From positions 1 through 22,749 of the forward strand of contig DASVDK010000346.1 in NCBI GenBank assembly GCA_036381125.1: a stretch of DNA of 22,749 bases. The letters run 5' to 3'. Source of the stretch: DASVDK01 sp036381125 [NCBI: Thermodesulfobacteriota bacterium]. Its GTDB lineage: Bacteria; DASVDK01. Shown here one piece after another: positions 1 to 11,731 of the stretch. A program made the translations under genes and the position numbers. Numbering within the stretch: the first letter of the stretch is position 1; each line of letters starts with the position of its first letter. The notes beneath the pieces are model-generated. The model was not told the origin of the DNA and searched no databases. It saw only the letters and a list, made by a program, of their open reading frames with translations.

Positions 1-55
1 CGGAAACTGTGCGACCTCGCAGTCCGACATCTCGACCGCGTCCGGAGCAGGACCG

Positions 56-565
56 ATGACCGACAAGACCCGGGGCGCCGCACCCGAGAGGAGCACAGGA
101 GGCGGGCTGATCCGCGCGCCGCAGGACTTCGCGGCCGGCGCGAGCCTCGTCGCGCTGGCGCTCTTCGCCCTCTGGGCGAGTGCGGACCTCTCGCAGGGCC
201 GTCTCGGGCACATGGGCCCCGGCATGCTGCCGCGAGCCACCGCCGTGCTGATCGGCCTGCTCGGGATCGGCATCGCGATCGGCGCGTGCCTCAGGCCGGG
301 CCCCCCGCTCGAACGGTGGGGCATCCGGGGGCCGCTCTTCGTCTTCCTGGGGGTCCTGGCCTTCGCCCTCACGATCCGCTCCGTCGGCCTCGTGGTCGCC
401 GGCCCGCTCGTCGCCCTGATCGGCGGCGCCGCCTCGCCGGAGACCCGGCTCGGCGAGGCGTTCGTCTTCGCCGCCGCCATCACCGCCTTCTGCATCGGGC
501 TCTTCAAGTACGCCCTCAACCTGCCGATCCCGGTGCTCGTGATCCCGGGCGTCGTCGTGCTCTAG
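56..565 (+). CDS. tctB: TctB family protein, small membrane subunit of a tripartite tricarboxylate transporter
   Basis: This 169-residue protein is the poorly conserved small membrane subunit of a TTT-type secondary importer. It supports the large TctA channel in moving an organic acid bound by periplasmic TctC. After a charged N-terminus of about 25 residues there are four hydrophobic segments (about 28-45, 60-78, 92-120 and 132-165). A GHMGPGMLPR stretch after the first segment matches the conserved G-P-G-x-x-P loop of TctB proteins. The ATG at 56 follows a GGAGCAGG-like Shine-Dalgarno. The stop is 10 bases before the tctA start. Sequence alone makes TctB weak to call; the adjacent tctA and tctC make it secure. 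The substrate cannot be told. Confidence 0.88.
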   Translation: MTDKTRGAAPERSTGGGLIRAPQDFAAGASLVALALFALWASADLSQGRLGHMGPGMLPRATAVLIGLLGIGIAIGACLRPGPPLERWGIRGPLFVFLGVLAFALTIRSVGLVVAGPLVALIGGAASPETRLGEAFVFAAAITAFCIGLFKYALNLPIPVLVIPGVVVL

Positions 566-575
566 AGGCCTGCCG

Positions 576-2078
576 GTGGGCGATCTCACCGCGAACCTCT
601 CGCTGGGGTTCTCGACCGCGCTGTCGTGGCAGAACGTCGGGCTGGCGTTCATCGGCTGCCTGGTCGGCACGCTCATCGGCGTGCTGCCCGGCGTCGGGCC
701 GATCGCGACGATCACGATGCTCTTGCCGATCACGTTCGGCATCGATCCGGTCGGCGCCCTCATCATGCTGGCCGGCATCTACTACGGCGCCCAGTACGGC
801 GGCTCGACCACGGCCATCCTGGTGAACATCCCGGGCGAGGCCACGGCGGTCGTCGCCACGCTCGACGGCCACCAGATGGCCAGGCAGGGCCGCGCCGGCG
901 CCGCGCTCGGCATCGCGGCCATCGGATCCTTCTTCGCCGGGTGCGTCGCCACGCTCGTCATCGCCGCGCTGGCCGCCCCGCTCACCCGGGTCGCGCTCCT
1001 CTTCGGCCCGGCCGAGTACTTCGCGCTCATGGTGATGGGGCTGGTCTTCGCCGTCGTGCTCGCCCGCGGCTCCATCCCCAAGGCGCTCGCGATGATCCTG
1101 GTCGGGATCCTCCTCTCCACGGTCGGCACCGACCTGGAGACGGGCGAGGAGCGGATGACGTTCGGGTACGGCCCGCTCGCCGAGGGGCTCGACTTCGCGG
1201 TCCTCGCCATGGGGATCTTCGGCTTCGCCGAGGTGCTGCGCAACCTCGAGCAGACCGAGGCCCGCGAGGTGGTGAAGCAGGCGATCGGGCGGGTGCTCCC
1301 CACGCTCGCGGACCTGAAGCGGTCGGTCTGGCCGATCGTCCGCGGCAGCCTCCTCGGCGGCGCGCTCGGGATCCTCCCCGGCAACGGGGCGGTGCTCGGG
1401 CCCTTCGCGGCCTACACCCTCGAGAAGAAGATCGCGAAGGACCCGCGGCGGTTCGGCCAGGGGGCCATCGAGGGGGTGGCCGGCCCGGAGTCGGCCAACA
1501 ACGCGGGGGCCCAGACCTCGTTCATCCCGCTGCTGACGCTGGGGATCCCGCCGAACGCGGTCATGGCGCTCATGGTCGGGGCCATGACGATCCACGGGAT
1601 CGTCCCCGGGCCCCAGGTGATGACGAGGAACCCGACGCTCTTCTGGGGCATGATCGCCAGCATGTGGATCGGCAACCTGATGCTGCTGGTGATCAACCTG
1701 CCGCTCGTCGGCCTCTGGGTGCGGTTCCTCAAGGTGCCGTACCGGTTGATGTACCCGTCGATCCTCGTCTTCTCGTGCATCGGGATCTACTCGGTGCGCA
1801 ACCTGCCCGAGGACGTCGTCTTCACCGGCGTCCTGGCCCTGGTGGGCTACGCGCTCATCAAGTTCGGCTTCGAGGCGGCCCCGCTGCTCCTCGGCTTCGT
1901 GCTCGGGCGCCTCATGGAGGAGAACCTCCGCCGGGCGCTCAGCATCGCGCGCGGGGACCCCATGACGTTCGTCGAACGGCCGGTGAGCGCGGTGCTGCTC
2001 GCCGTCGCCCTCCTCGTCCTGGTGCTCGCGCTGCTCCCGGCGGTGCGCAAGGGCCGCGACGAGGTCTTCGCGGAGTGA
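576..2078 (+). CDS. tctA: TctA family large permease subunit of a tripartite tricarboxylate transporter
   Basis: This 500-residue polytopic inner-membrane protein forms the translocation path of the TTT transporter. Two family signatures are visible: GTLIGVLPGVGPIATI near residues 30-45 and YYGAQYGGSTTAILVNIPGE near 69-88. A related second-half copy (GGALGILPGNGAVLGPFAAY, about 260-279) reflects the internal duplication of this family. About ten to twelve hydrophobic helices can be drawn, and the length is normal (about 500). The GTG start at 576 follows AGAGG at 564-568, which overlaps the tctB stop. An ATG inside the first helix would cut off the signature region. Translation is probably coupled to tctB. 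The three-gene set looks complete and intact. Confidence 0.96.
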   Translation: MGDLTANLSLGFSTALSWQNVGLAFIGCLVGTLIGVLPGVGPIATITMLLPITFGIDPVGALIMLAGIYYGAQYGGSTTAILVNIPGEATAVVATLDGHQMARQGRAGAALGIAAIGSFFAGCVATLVIAALAAPLTRVALLFGPAEYFALMVMGLVFAVVLARGSIPKALAMILVGILLSTVGTDLETGEERMTFGYGPLAEGLDFAVLAMGIFGFAEVLRNLEQTEAREVVKQAIGRVLPTLADLKRSVWPIVRGSLLGGALGILPGNGAVLGPFAAYTLEKKIAKDPRRFGQGAIEGVAGPESANNAGAQTSFIPLLTLGIPPNAVMALMVGAMTIHGIVPGPQVMTRNPTLFWGMIASMWIGNLMLLVINLPLVGLWVRFLKVPYRLMYPSILVFSCIGIYSVRNLPEDVVFTGVLALVGYALIKFGFEAAPLLLGFVLGRLMEENLRRALSIARGDPMTFVERPVSAVLLAVALLVLVLALLPAVRKGRDEVFAE

Positions 2079-2139
2079 CGCCGCTCCGGGAGGCGGCACG
2101 ATCCAGGCTGGAGACAGGACCAGCACCAAGGGAGGCAGC

Positions 2140-3114
2140 ATGAGAACGACACTCGTCCTGGTTGCGGCGGCGCTCGGGCTCTCGGCCGGCGTGGCGCACG
2201 CCGCGAGCTACCCCGAGCGGCCGATCACGATGATCGTGCCCTTCGCGGCCGGCGGTCCGACGGACGTGACCGCCCGGATCGTGAGCGAGCACATGTCGCG
2301 CACGCTCGGCCAGCAGATCGTCATCGAGAACGTCGCCGGGGCCGGCGGCACGACCGGCATCACCCGCGCGGCCCAGTCGAGGCCGGACGGCTACACGATC
2401 ATGATGGGCCACATGGGGACGCACGGCGCCGCGCCGGCGGTCTACCCCAACCTCAAGTACGACCCGACGAAGGACTTCGAGCCGGTCGGGCTCGCGGCCG
2501 GGACGCCGATCCTCATCGTGGCCAAGAAGGACTTCCCCGCGAACACCCTCAAGGAGTTCGTCGCGTACGTGAAGGCCAACGCGTCGAAGCTCAACGAGGC
2601 CCACGCCGGGGTCGGGTCCGTCTCGCACACGACCTGCTCGCTCCTGCACTCCCAGCTCGGCGTGTCGCCGAACCGCGTGGCCTACCGCGGCACAGGGCCG
2701 GCGCTGAACGACCTCGTGGCGGGGCAGGTCGACTACATGTGCGACCAGATCGTCAACCTGACGCCGCAGATCCAGGCCGGCACCATCAAGGCCTTCGCCA
2801 TCGCCACGGCCGAGCGCAACCCCGCGATCCCCGACGTGCCGACCACCAGGGAGGCGGGGCTGCCCGACTACCAGGTGAGCGCCTGGAACGCGATCTTCGC
2901 CCCCAAGGGGACGCCGAAGGACGTCGTGGCGAAGCTGGCGGACGCGCTCGACAAGGCGCTCGACGACGAGGCCACCCGCAAGCGGCTCGCCGACCTCGGC
3001 GGGGACATCCCCGACAAGCAGGGCCGCACGCCGGCGGCGCTCGCGAAGCTCGTCCAGAGCGAGGTCCAGCGCTGGGCCTCGGTCATGAAGTCCGCGGCGG
3101 GCCAGGGCAAGTAG
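2140..3114 (+). CDS. tctC: TctC/Bug family tripartite tricarboxylate transporter substrate-binding protein
   Basis: This 324-residue periplasmic receptor would capture an organic acid and pass it to TctA/TctB. A Sec signal peptide is clear: MRTTLVLVAAALGLSAGVAHA, with likely cleavage after AHA at about residue 21. The mature protein starts YPERPITMIVPFAAGGPTDV, the hallmark of the Bug/TctC family, including the PFAAGGPTD loop that contacts carboxylate ligands. The later RPDGYTIMMGHMGTHG and VAYRGTGPALNDLVAGQVDYM blocks are also family-typical. The ATG at 2140 follows AAGGGAGG (2128-2135). The gene closes a tctB-A-C operon. Bug proteins bind many dicarboxylates, tricarboxylates and amino acids, so the ligand is unknown. 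Confidence 0.95.
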   Translation: MRTTLVLVAAALGLSAGVAHAASYPERPITMIVPFAAGGPTDVTARIVSEHMSRTLGQQIVIENVAGAGGTTGITRAAQSRPDGYTIMMGHMGTHGAAPAVYPNLKYDPTKDFEPVGLAAGTPILIVAKKDFPANTLKEFVAYVKANASKLNEAHAGVGSVSHTTCSLLHSQLGVSPNRVAYRGTGPALNDLVAGQVDYMCDQIVNLTPQIQAGTIKAFAIATAERNPAIPDVPTTREAGLPDYQVSAWNAIFAPKGTPKDVVAKLADALDKALDDEATRKRLADLGGDIPDKQGRTPAALAKLVQSEVQRWASVMKSAAGQGK

Positions 3115-3133
3115 CGCCTGCCCGTCCGGTCGA

Positions 3134-3160
3134 ACCGGGGCGGGCAACGCTCGCCCCGGT
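3134..3160. terminator. Hairpin downstream of tctC, candidate terminator without U-tract
   Basis: A perfect 9-bp inverted repeat, ACCGGGGCG and CGCCCCGGT, with a 9-base loop lies 20 bases after the tctC stop. No T-run follows, so it may end or stabilise the tct transcript in a Rho-assisted way rather than act as a textbook intrinsic terminator. Confidence 0.5.
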
Positions 3161-3163
3161 CCG

Positions 3164-3216
3164 GCCAGTTTGACGCGTGCGCGGCCGCGCCTTGCCAGTT
3201 TGACCCGCGCGCGGCC
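3164..3216. repeat. Two 23-bp imperfect direct repeats between tctC and dnaK
   Basis: Two units beginning GCCAGTTTGAC, at 3164-3186 and 3194-3216, match at 21 of 23 positions and are 30 bases apart. Each continues with a GC-only alternating tail. They lie in the 287-base gap before dnaK (3115-3401). The rest of that gap holds the tctC hairpin and no convincing gene. I found no HrcA/CIRCE operator and no sigma-32-type promoter there. The repeats could be operator sites for dnaK or a remnant of a REP-like element. Confidence 0.6.
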
Positions 3217-3401
3217 CTCCTAACCCGTCGTCATCACTCGACTTTCCGGCGTCCGGCACACGGGCGCCGCGGCACGGCCGTTGCAAAACCCCGCCACCGG
3301 AGTACCGGCCGCGTCCATCTGGCGCGGCGGCAGTCCGTTCTCGCGCGGTCGAACTCGCTGACCCCGCGGCCGGACCACCTGACTTCGAGGAGGCACAGGC
3401 A

Positions 3402-5303
<1,902 letters not shown>

Positions 5304-5315
5304 CGAGCGCCTCGA

Positions 5316-5348
5316 GCCGGGAGGGGGTCCGGAGGACCCCCTCCCGGC
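5316..5348. terminator. Perfect 15-bp hairpin after dnaK, candidate terminator
   Basis: GCCGGGAGGGGGTCC and its exact complement GGACCCCCTCCCGGC are separated by a GGA loop, starting 12 bases after the dnaK stop. It is the strongest hairpin I found in the window. No T-run follows on the plus strand, so termination would be intrinsic-like without a U-tract or Rho-assisted. It would isolate dnaK from the J-protein gene, which has its own candidate promoter. Confidence 0.75.
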
Positions 5349-5453
5349 GACCTCGCCGTTGCGTCACGGGCTCCGGGCGGGCCGGGGCCCGCCCTCCGCT
5401 CGAGGAGCCGCCGCGGAGTCTCGGTCCCCGTGGGCGCGGGTCGTGACCTGCGC

Positions 5454-5462
5454 TGGTATCAT
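5454..5462 (+). promoter_or_regulatory. Candidate extended -10 promoter of the DnaJ-like gene
   Basis: TGG-TATCAT is an extended -10 (TGn plus hexamer). Counting the last T as -7 puts +1 near 5469, only four bases before the ATG at 5473. No -35 match or Shine-Dalgarno is visible, so the mRNA would be nearly leaderless. Confidence 0.5.
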
Positions 5463-5472
5463 CTGACTGACC

Positions 5473-6534
5473 ATGGCGAACGGCAACAAGGACTACTACG
5501 CCGTCCTCGGCGTCTCCCGCACCGCCTCCGACGACGAGATCAAGAAGGCCTACCGCAAGCTCGCCCGCAAGGACCACCCCGACGTGAACCCCGGGAACAA
5601 GCAGGCCGAGGCGAAGTTCAAGGAGATCGGGGAGGCGTACGACGTCCTCTCCGACCCGGAGAAGCGCCGGCGCTACGACCAGTTCGGCCAGGCGGCGTTC
5701 GACGGCGGGTTCGACCCGAGCCTCTTCCGGCGGCGGGGCGGCGGGGCGGGCCGGGGCGGCCGGACGGCCAGCTTCGACTTCGGGCCGTTCACGGCCGGCG
5801 GGGGGCCGTTCGGCGCCGAGGGGCCCTCCTTCGAGGACCTCTTCTCCGACCTGCTCGGCGGCGCGGGGCGCCGGCGCGCGAGGGCGCCGGGCGCCGGGTT
5901 CGGTGTGCGCGGGGCCGACCTCGAGCAGGCGATCGTCGTCACGTTCGAGGAGGCGGCACGAGGGGCCACGCGGGACCTCGAGATCGTCCGCGACGCGGCG
6001 TGCGAGGCCTGCCGGGGGGCCGGAGTCCTGTCCAGAGGGCAGACCTGTCCCACCTGCCTCGGGCGCGGGCGCGTCCGCCGCTCGGAGCGGGTGAGCGTCA
6101 AGATCCCCGCGGGCGTCGAGACCGGCTCCCGCATCCGGCTCGCCGGCAAGGGTGGAGCCGGGACGGGGGGCGGGCCGGCCGGGGACCTGTTCCTGGTGGT
6201 GGAGGTCACGCCGCACCGGTGGTTCAGGCGCGAGGGGGACGACGTCCGGCTCGAGCTGCCGGTCACGGTGGCCGAGGCCGCCCTCGGCACCAGGGTCGAC
6301 GTGCCGACCCTCGACGGCCCGGTGTCGCTCACCGTGCCTCCGGGGTCGTCGTCCGGGACCACGCTGCGGCTGCGCGAGCGAGGGATCCAGCGCCTGAAGG
6401 GCGGCCGGGGCGACCAGCTGGTTACCCTCAGGATCGTGTTGCCGAAGACGCTCGACGAGACCTCGAGGGCTCTGCTAGAAGAGTTCGCCCGGCGGACCGC
6501 CTTCGACCCGCGGGCCGGGCTGTGGCGTCCCTGA
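5473..6534 (+). CDS. DnaJ-like J-domain co-chaperone with a reduced (two-motif) zinc finger
   Basis: This 353-residue J-protein would stimulate DnaK's ATPase and deliver clients. The J domain covers residues 6-70 with HPD at 35-37. A Gly/Phe-rich segment follows (about 75-145). Where DnaJ normally has four CxxCxGxG motifs, only two are present: CEACRGAG (Cys177, Cys180) and CPTCLGRG (Cys192, Cys195), separated by 11 residues. That is enough for one zinc site rather than two. The two C-terminal beta domains are recognisable from [18 protein letters not shown] and [19 protein letters not shown]. The form is intermediate between type I DnaJ and zinc-less CbpA. It lies downstream of dnaK but beyond a strong hairpin, with its own candidate promoter. 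Calling it the housekeeping DnaJ would be unsafe. Confidence 0.93.
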   Translation: MANGNKDYYAVLGVSRTASDDEIKKAYRKLARKDHPDVNPGNKQAEAKFKEIGEAYDVLSDPEKRRRYDQFGQAAFDGGFDPSLFRRRGGGAGRGGRTASFDFGPFTAGGGPFGAEGPSFEDLFSDLLGGAGRRRARAPGAGFGVRGADLEQAIVVTFEEAARGATRDLEIVRDAACEACRGAGVLSRGQTCPTCLGRGRVRRSERVSVKIPAGVETGSRIRLAGKGGAGTGGGPAGDLFLVVEVTPHRWFRREGDDVRLELPVTVAEAALGTRVDVPTLDGPVSLTVPPGSSSGTTLRLRERGIQRLKGGRGDQLVTLRIVLPKTLDETSRALLEEFARRTAFDPRAGLWRP

Positions 6535-6626
6535 CCGGCCCTGAGTTCGAGGGGTTGCGAGGCCGGTCCGGGGGCGGGACCCGATCGGGCGGGGCGGCCG
6601 GCGGCTTCCAGGGGCCTCGGGCCACG

Positions 6627-6635
6627 TGGTAGAAT
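6627..6635 (+). promoter_or_regulatory. Candidate extended -10 promoter of the Clp ATPase gene
   Basis: TGG-TAGAAT is an extended -10 element without a recognisable -35. Predicted +1 is near 6642, giving a 5' leader of about 73 bases before the ATG at 6715. Confidence 0.5.
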
Positions 6636-6647
6636 GCGCAAACGCCG

Positions 6648-6667
6648 GCAAAGGGCGCGACCTTTGC
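6648..6667 (+). promoter_or_regulatory. 5' leader hairpin of the Clp ATPase mRNA
   Basis: GCAAAGG and CCTTTGC form a perfect 7-bp stem with a GCGCGA loop. It starts about six bases after the predicted transcription start, so it would sit at the very 5' end of the mRNA. A flanking CCGG pair could extend it. It is a candidate mRNA-stabilising or regulatory structure and lies well before the start codon. Confidence 0.4.
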
Positions 6668-6714
6668 GAGAACCGGTCATCCGAGCGCGTCGGCGACGTT
6701 GAGGTAGCAGAAGA

Positions 6715-8970
<2,256 letters not shown>

Positions 8971-8988
8971 CCCGGAGGCGCATCCTCC

Positions 8989-9447
8989 ATGGCCCCCCGG
9001 GAGGAGACCGAGAGCTTCAAGGTCGTCGACCGGCGCCGCTTCACCGCGGAAGGCGACGCGGTGCCGTCGGCGCAGGCCGAGGCGGCGCAGGACCGACCGG
9101 CGGCCGAGCCTCGGCGGCCCGAGGCGCCGCGTGACGAGCCCGAGCGCCCGCGGGGTGCGCCCCGCCCGGGCGACGCCGGCCCGGGAGCCGAGTTGCCGCC
9201 GCCGACCTTCGCGGCCCTCGTGCAGATGCTCGCCATGAGCGCCCTCGACGCCCTCGGCGCCATCCCGGGCCCCGACGGCGAGCGGCGGCCGCCCGACCTC
9301 GCGCTCGCCCGGCACGGGATCGACCTGCTCGGCGTGCTCGAGGCCAAGACGCGCGGCAACCTCGAGCCCGACGAGGCGCGCCTCCTCGAGCAGACCCTCT
9401 TCGACCTCCGCATGCTCGCGGTCCGCGCGGGGAGCGCGCGCGGATGA
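8989..9447 (+). CDS. DUF1844 family protein
   Basis: This 152-residue protein has no signal peptide. Residues 1-72 are low-complexity, rich in Pro, Ala, Glu and Arg and probably disordered. Residues 73-145 match the DUF1844 pattern: a helical FAALVQMLAMSALDALG segment, then DLALARHGIDLLGVLEAKTRGNLEPDE and a final LLEQTLFDLRML helix. The family's function is unknown. The ATG at 8989 follows GGAGG (8974-8978), and the end overlaps the HtrA start by four bases (ATGA), so the two are almost certainly translated together. The gene is 18 bases after the Clp ATPase stop, which places it in one operon with Clp and HtrA. Confidence 0.85.
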   Translation: MAPREETESFKVVDRRRFTAEGDAVPSAQAEAAQDRPAAEPRRPEAPRDEPERPRGAPRPGDAGPGAELPPPTFAALVQMLAMSALDALGAIPGPDGERRPPDLALARHGIDLLGVLEAKTRGNLEPDEARLLEQTLFDLRMLAVRAGSARG

Positions 9448-11000
9448 GCGACGCCCGCGGCCGCCGCGGCTTCGGCTTCGGCACGCTGCTGGTCGCGATG
9501 CTCGGCGTCTTCGCCGGGATCGGCATCGTCAGCACGGTGGACCGCCTGCGCACCGTCGACCAGCCGCCGCCGGTCGCGAGCGAGCCGCCGCCGGCCGTGC
9601 GGTCGGCCCCGGACGCCTTCACCGCCCTCGCCCGCAACGTCAACCCGGCGGTCGTCAACATCAGCACCACGAGGGTCGTCCGCGGCGGCGACATCTTCGG
9701 GCGTCAGGCGCCGCAGAGCCCCTTCGAGTCGCCGGGGCCGCAGGGCCAGCCCGGGCTTCCGGGCGGCCCCGGCGGGCCGAACCCCTTCGAGGAGTTCTTC
9801 GACCGCTTCTTCGACGGCCCGCAGGACGACTCCCGCCAGAACAGCCTCGGGTCGGGCTTCATCATCTCGAAGGACGGCCTCATCCTCACCAACAACCACG
9901 TCATCGAGGGGGCCGACCAGGTCAAGGTCACCGTCACGGACGCGCAGAACCGCGAGCGCGACTACGAGGCGGACGTCGTCGGGCGCGACCCGAAGACCGA
10001 CCTGGCCCTCATCAGGATCAAGGCCCCGGGCGATCTGCCGGTGGTGACGCTCGGCGACTCGTCGAAGGTCGAGATCGGCGAGTGGGTCTTCGCGATCGGC
10101 AACCCCTTCGGCCTCGGCCACACCATCACGGCCGGCATCGTCAGCGCCAAGGGGCGCGTCCTCGGCTCCGGACCCTACGACGACTACATCCAGACCGACG
10201 CGTCCATCAACCCCGGCAACTCGGGCGGCCCGCTCTTCAACATGAAGGGCGAGGTCGTGGGGATCAACACCGCCATCCTGGCGACCGGTCAGGGGATCGG
10301 CTTCGCCATCCCGGTCAACCTCGCGCGGGAGCTCCTCCCCCAGCTCCGCGACAAGGGCTTCGTCACCCGCGGCTGGCTCGGCGTCTACATCCAGCGCCTC
10401 ACCCCGGAGCTGGCGCAGAGCGTCGGTGCGCCGTCGGATCAGGGCGTGCTGGTCACGGAGGTGGCCGAGGGCTCACCCGCGGCCGCGGCCGGCATCCGGC
10501 GGCGCGACGTGATCGTCGAGTTCGACGGCAAGCCGATCGGCGACGCCGGCGACCTGCCCCGGCTCGTGGCGGCCGCGCCGGTGGGGAAGACCGCCGAGGT
10601 CAAGCTCCTGCGCGACGGCAAGCCGTTGACGCTCACGGTGACCATCGCCGAGCTGGTCGAGGAGCGCGCGGCCCGGACCACGCCGGCGCCGCAGACGCCC
10701 GGGCCGGCGCCGCGGCGGCTCGGCTTCAGCGTCCGCGAGCTCACGCCCGACCTCGCGCGCCAGCTCGGCACCCGGCCGGGCCAGGGGGTGGTCGTGGCCT
10801 CGGTCGACGGGGGGAGCGACGCCGAGGATGCCGGCCTGCGCGAGGGCGACCTCATCGTCGAGGTGAACCGCCAGGCCATCGGCTCGGTCCGCCAGTTCCA
10901 GTCGACGCTCGCCGGCGTGAAGCGCGGCGAGCCGATCCTGCTCCTCGTGCGGCGCGGCGACTCGGGGCCGCAGTACATCACCCTGGCCAATCGGGGATAG
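9444..11000 (+). CDS. HtrA/DegP-family serine protease with two PDZ domains
   Basis: This 518-residue envelope protease/chaperone would degrade misfolded periplasmic proteins. One N-terminal hydrophobic segment (about 12-30) acts as signal peptide or membrane anchor. The trypsin-like domain has the triad His152 (NNHVIEG), Asp186 (KTDLALIRI) and Ser260 (GNSGGPLF). PDZ domains lie at about 290-385 and 410-510. Residues 98-112, before the catalytic core, are five Gly-X-Y triplets, followed by NPFEEFFDRFFD. This Phe/Gly/Pro-rich region corresponds to the flexible LA-loop of DegP/DegQ. The start overlaps the DUF1844 stop. The last 23 bases overlap the convergent rlmE gene. DegP, DegQ and MucD cannot be separated by eye. 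Confidence 0.95.
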   Translation: MSDARGRRGFGFGTLLVAMLGVFAGIGIVSTVDRLRTVDQPPPVASEPPPAVRSAPDAFTALARNVNPAVVNISTTRVVRGGDIFGRQAPQSPFESPGPQGQPGLPGGPGGPNPFEEFFDRFFDGPQDDSRQNSLGSGFIISKDGLILTNNHVIEGADQVKVTVTDAQNRERDYEADVVGRDPKTDLALIRIKAPGDLPVVTLGDSSKVEIGEWVFAIGNPFGLGHTITAGIVSAKGRVLGSGPYDDYIQTDASINPGNSGGPLFNMKGEVVGINTAILATGQGIGFAIPVNLARELLPQLRDKGFVTRGWLGVYIQRLTPELAQSVGAPSDQGVLVTEVAEGSPAAAAGIRRRDVIVEFDGKPIGDAGDLPRLVAAAPVGKTAEVKLLRDGKPLTLTVTIAELVEERAARTTPAPQTPGPAPRRLGFSVRELTPDLARQLGTRPGQGVVVASVDGGSDAEDAGLREGDLIVEVNRQAIGSVRQFQSTLAGVKRGEPILLLVRRGDSGPQYITLANRG

Positions 11001-11610
11001 GCGCGGGCTCGGCCTCGAGCCGCGCCGGCCTGAACCCCTTTCCGACGAGATACGACTCCGTCGACGCCTTGCGGCTCGCCCGGGGATCGATCACCTTGAG
11101 GGTCTGAAAGGCCGGCCGTAGCCTCGCCACGAGCGCGTCGGTCTCCGGGGAGGCGAACACCTTGGCGACGAACGTGCCGCCGGGGCGCAGGAGCCGCCGG
11201 GCCACGCCCGCTGCCGCCGCGACCAGCTCGACGCTCCGCGCGATGTCCGCGTCGCGGACGCCGGACAGCCTGGGCGAGAGATCGGACAGGACGACGTCGG
11301 CCGGGCCGCCCAACGCCTGCGCCGCGGCGGCCGCGACCGCCTCGTCGCGCAGGTCGCCCCGGATGACCGTCGCGTTCGGCCGGGGCAGGGGGGCCATGGG
11401 GGCGAGGTCGATGCCGACCACGCGCCCGCCGGAGCCGACCCGCTCGAGCGCGACCTGCATCCAGCCCCCGGGGGCGCAGCCGAGGTCGAGCACCCGGCCG
11501 CCAGGCTTGAGAAAGCGTTCGCGATCGTCCAGCTCGGCAAGCTTGTAGGCGGCCCGCGACCGGTAGCCTTCTCGCTTGGCGCGCCAATAGTACGGATCAC
11601 GTCGATCCAT
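10978..11610 (-). CDS. rlmE: 23S rRNA (uridine-2552 2'-O) methyltransferase RlmE/FtsJ
   Basis: This 210-residue SAM-dependent enzyme would methylate the 2'-OH of the A-loop uridine (U2552 in E. coli numbering) during large-subunit assembly. It starts DPYYWRAKREGYRSRAAYKL, typical of RlmE. The SAM-binding motif VLDLGCAPGGW is at 40-50. The K-D-K-E catalytic tetrad is complete: Lys23, Asp110 (VVLSDLSP), Lys150 (FVAKVF) and Glu185 (STESYLV). The length is normal (about 205-210). The ATG at 11610 has an AGGGA about 6 bases upstream. The gene is divergent from ispE and converges with the HtrA gene, overlapping it by 23 bp at the 3' ends. Confidence 0.96.
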   Translation of the reverse strand: MDRRDPYYWRAKREGYRSRAAYKLAELDDRERFLKPGGRVLDLGCAPGGWMQVALERVGSGGRVVGIDLAPMAPLPRPNATVIRGDLRDEAVAAAAAQALGGPADVVLSDLSPRLSGVRDADIARSVELVAAAAGVARRLLRPGGTFVAKVFASPETDALVARLRPAFQTLKVIDPRASRKASTESYLVGKGFRPARLEAEPAPIPDWPG

Positions 11611-11731
11611 GGAAGTCCCTGTTTTGAACCGGTAGAAAGGGCAGGTCAGCGACCGGCCATGCGACCCGACAGGCCGGGTATCGGGATCGCCCGGCTATGT
11701 GCAATCGCGTTTTACTGTAGCGCCTCTTCAC

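Noticed and set aside
516-2141. 541-codon minus-strand frame opposite tctA
   Set aside because: Low-complexity Arg/Glu/Asp/His composition mirrors the codon bias of tctA; no motif and no ribosome-binding site.
3115-3401. CIRCE (HrcA) operator or sigma-32 promoter before dnaK
   Set aside because: I looked for TTAGCACTC-N9-GAGTGCTAA and for CTTGAAA with a CCCCAT box and found neither.
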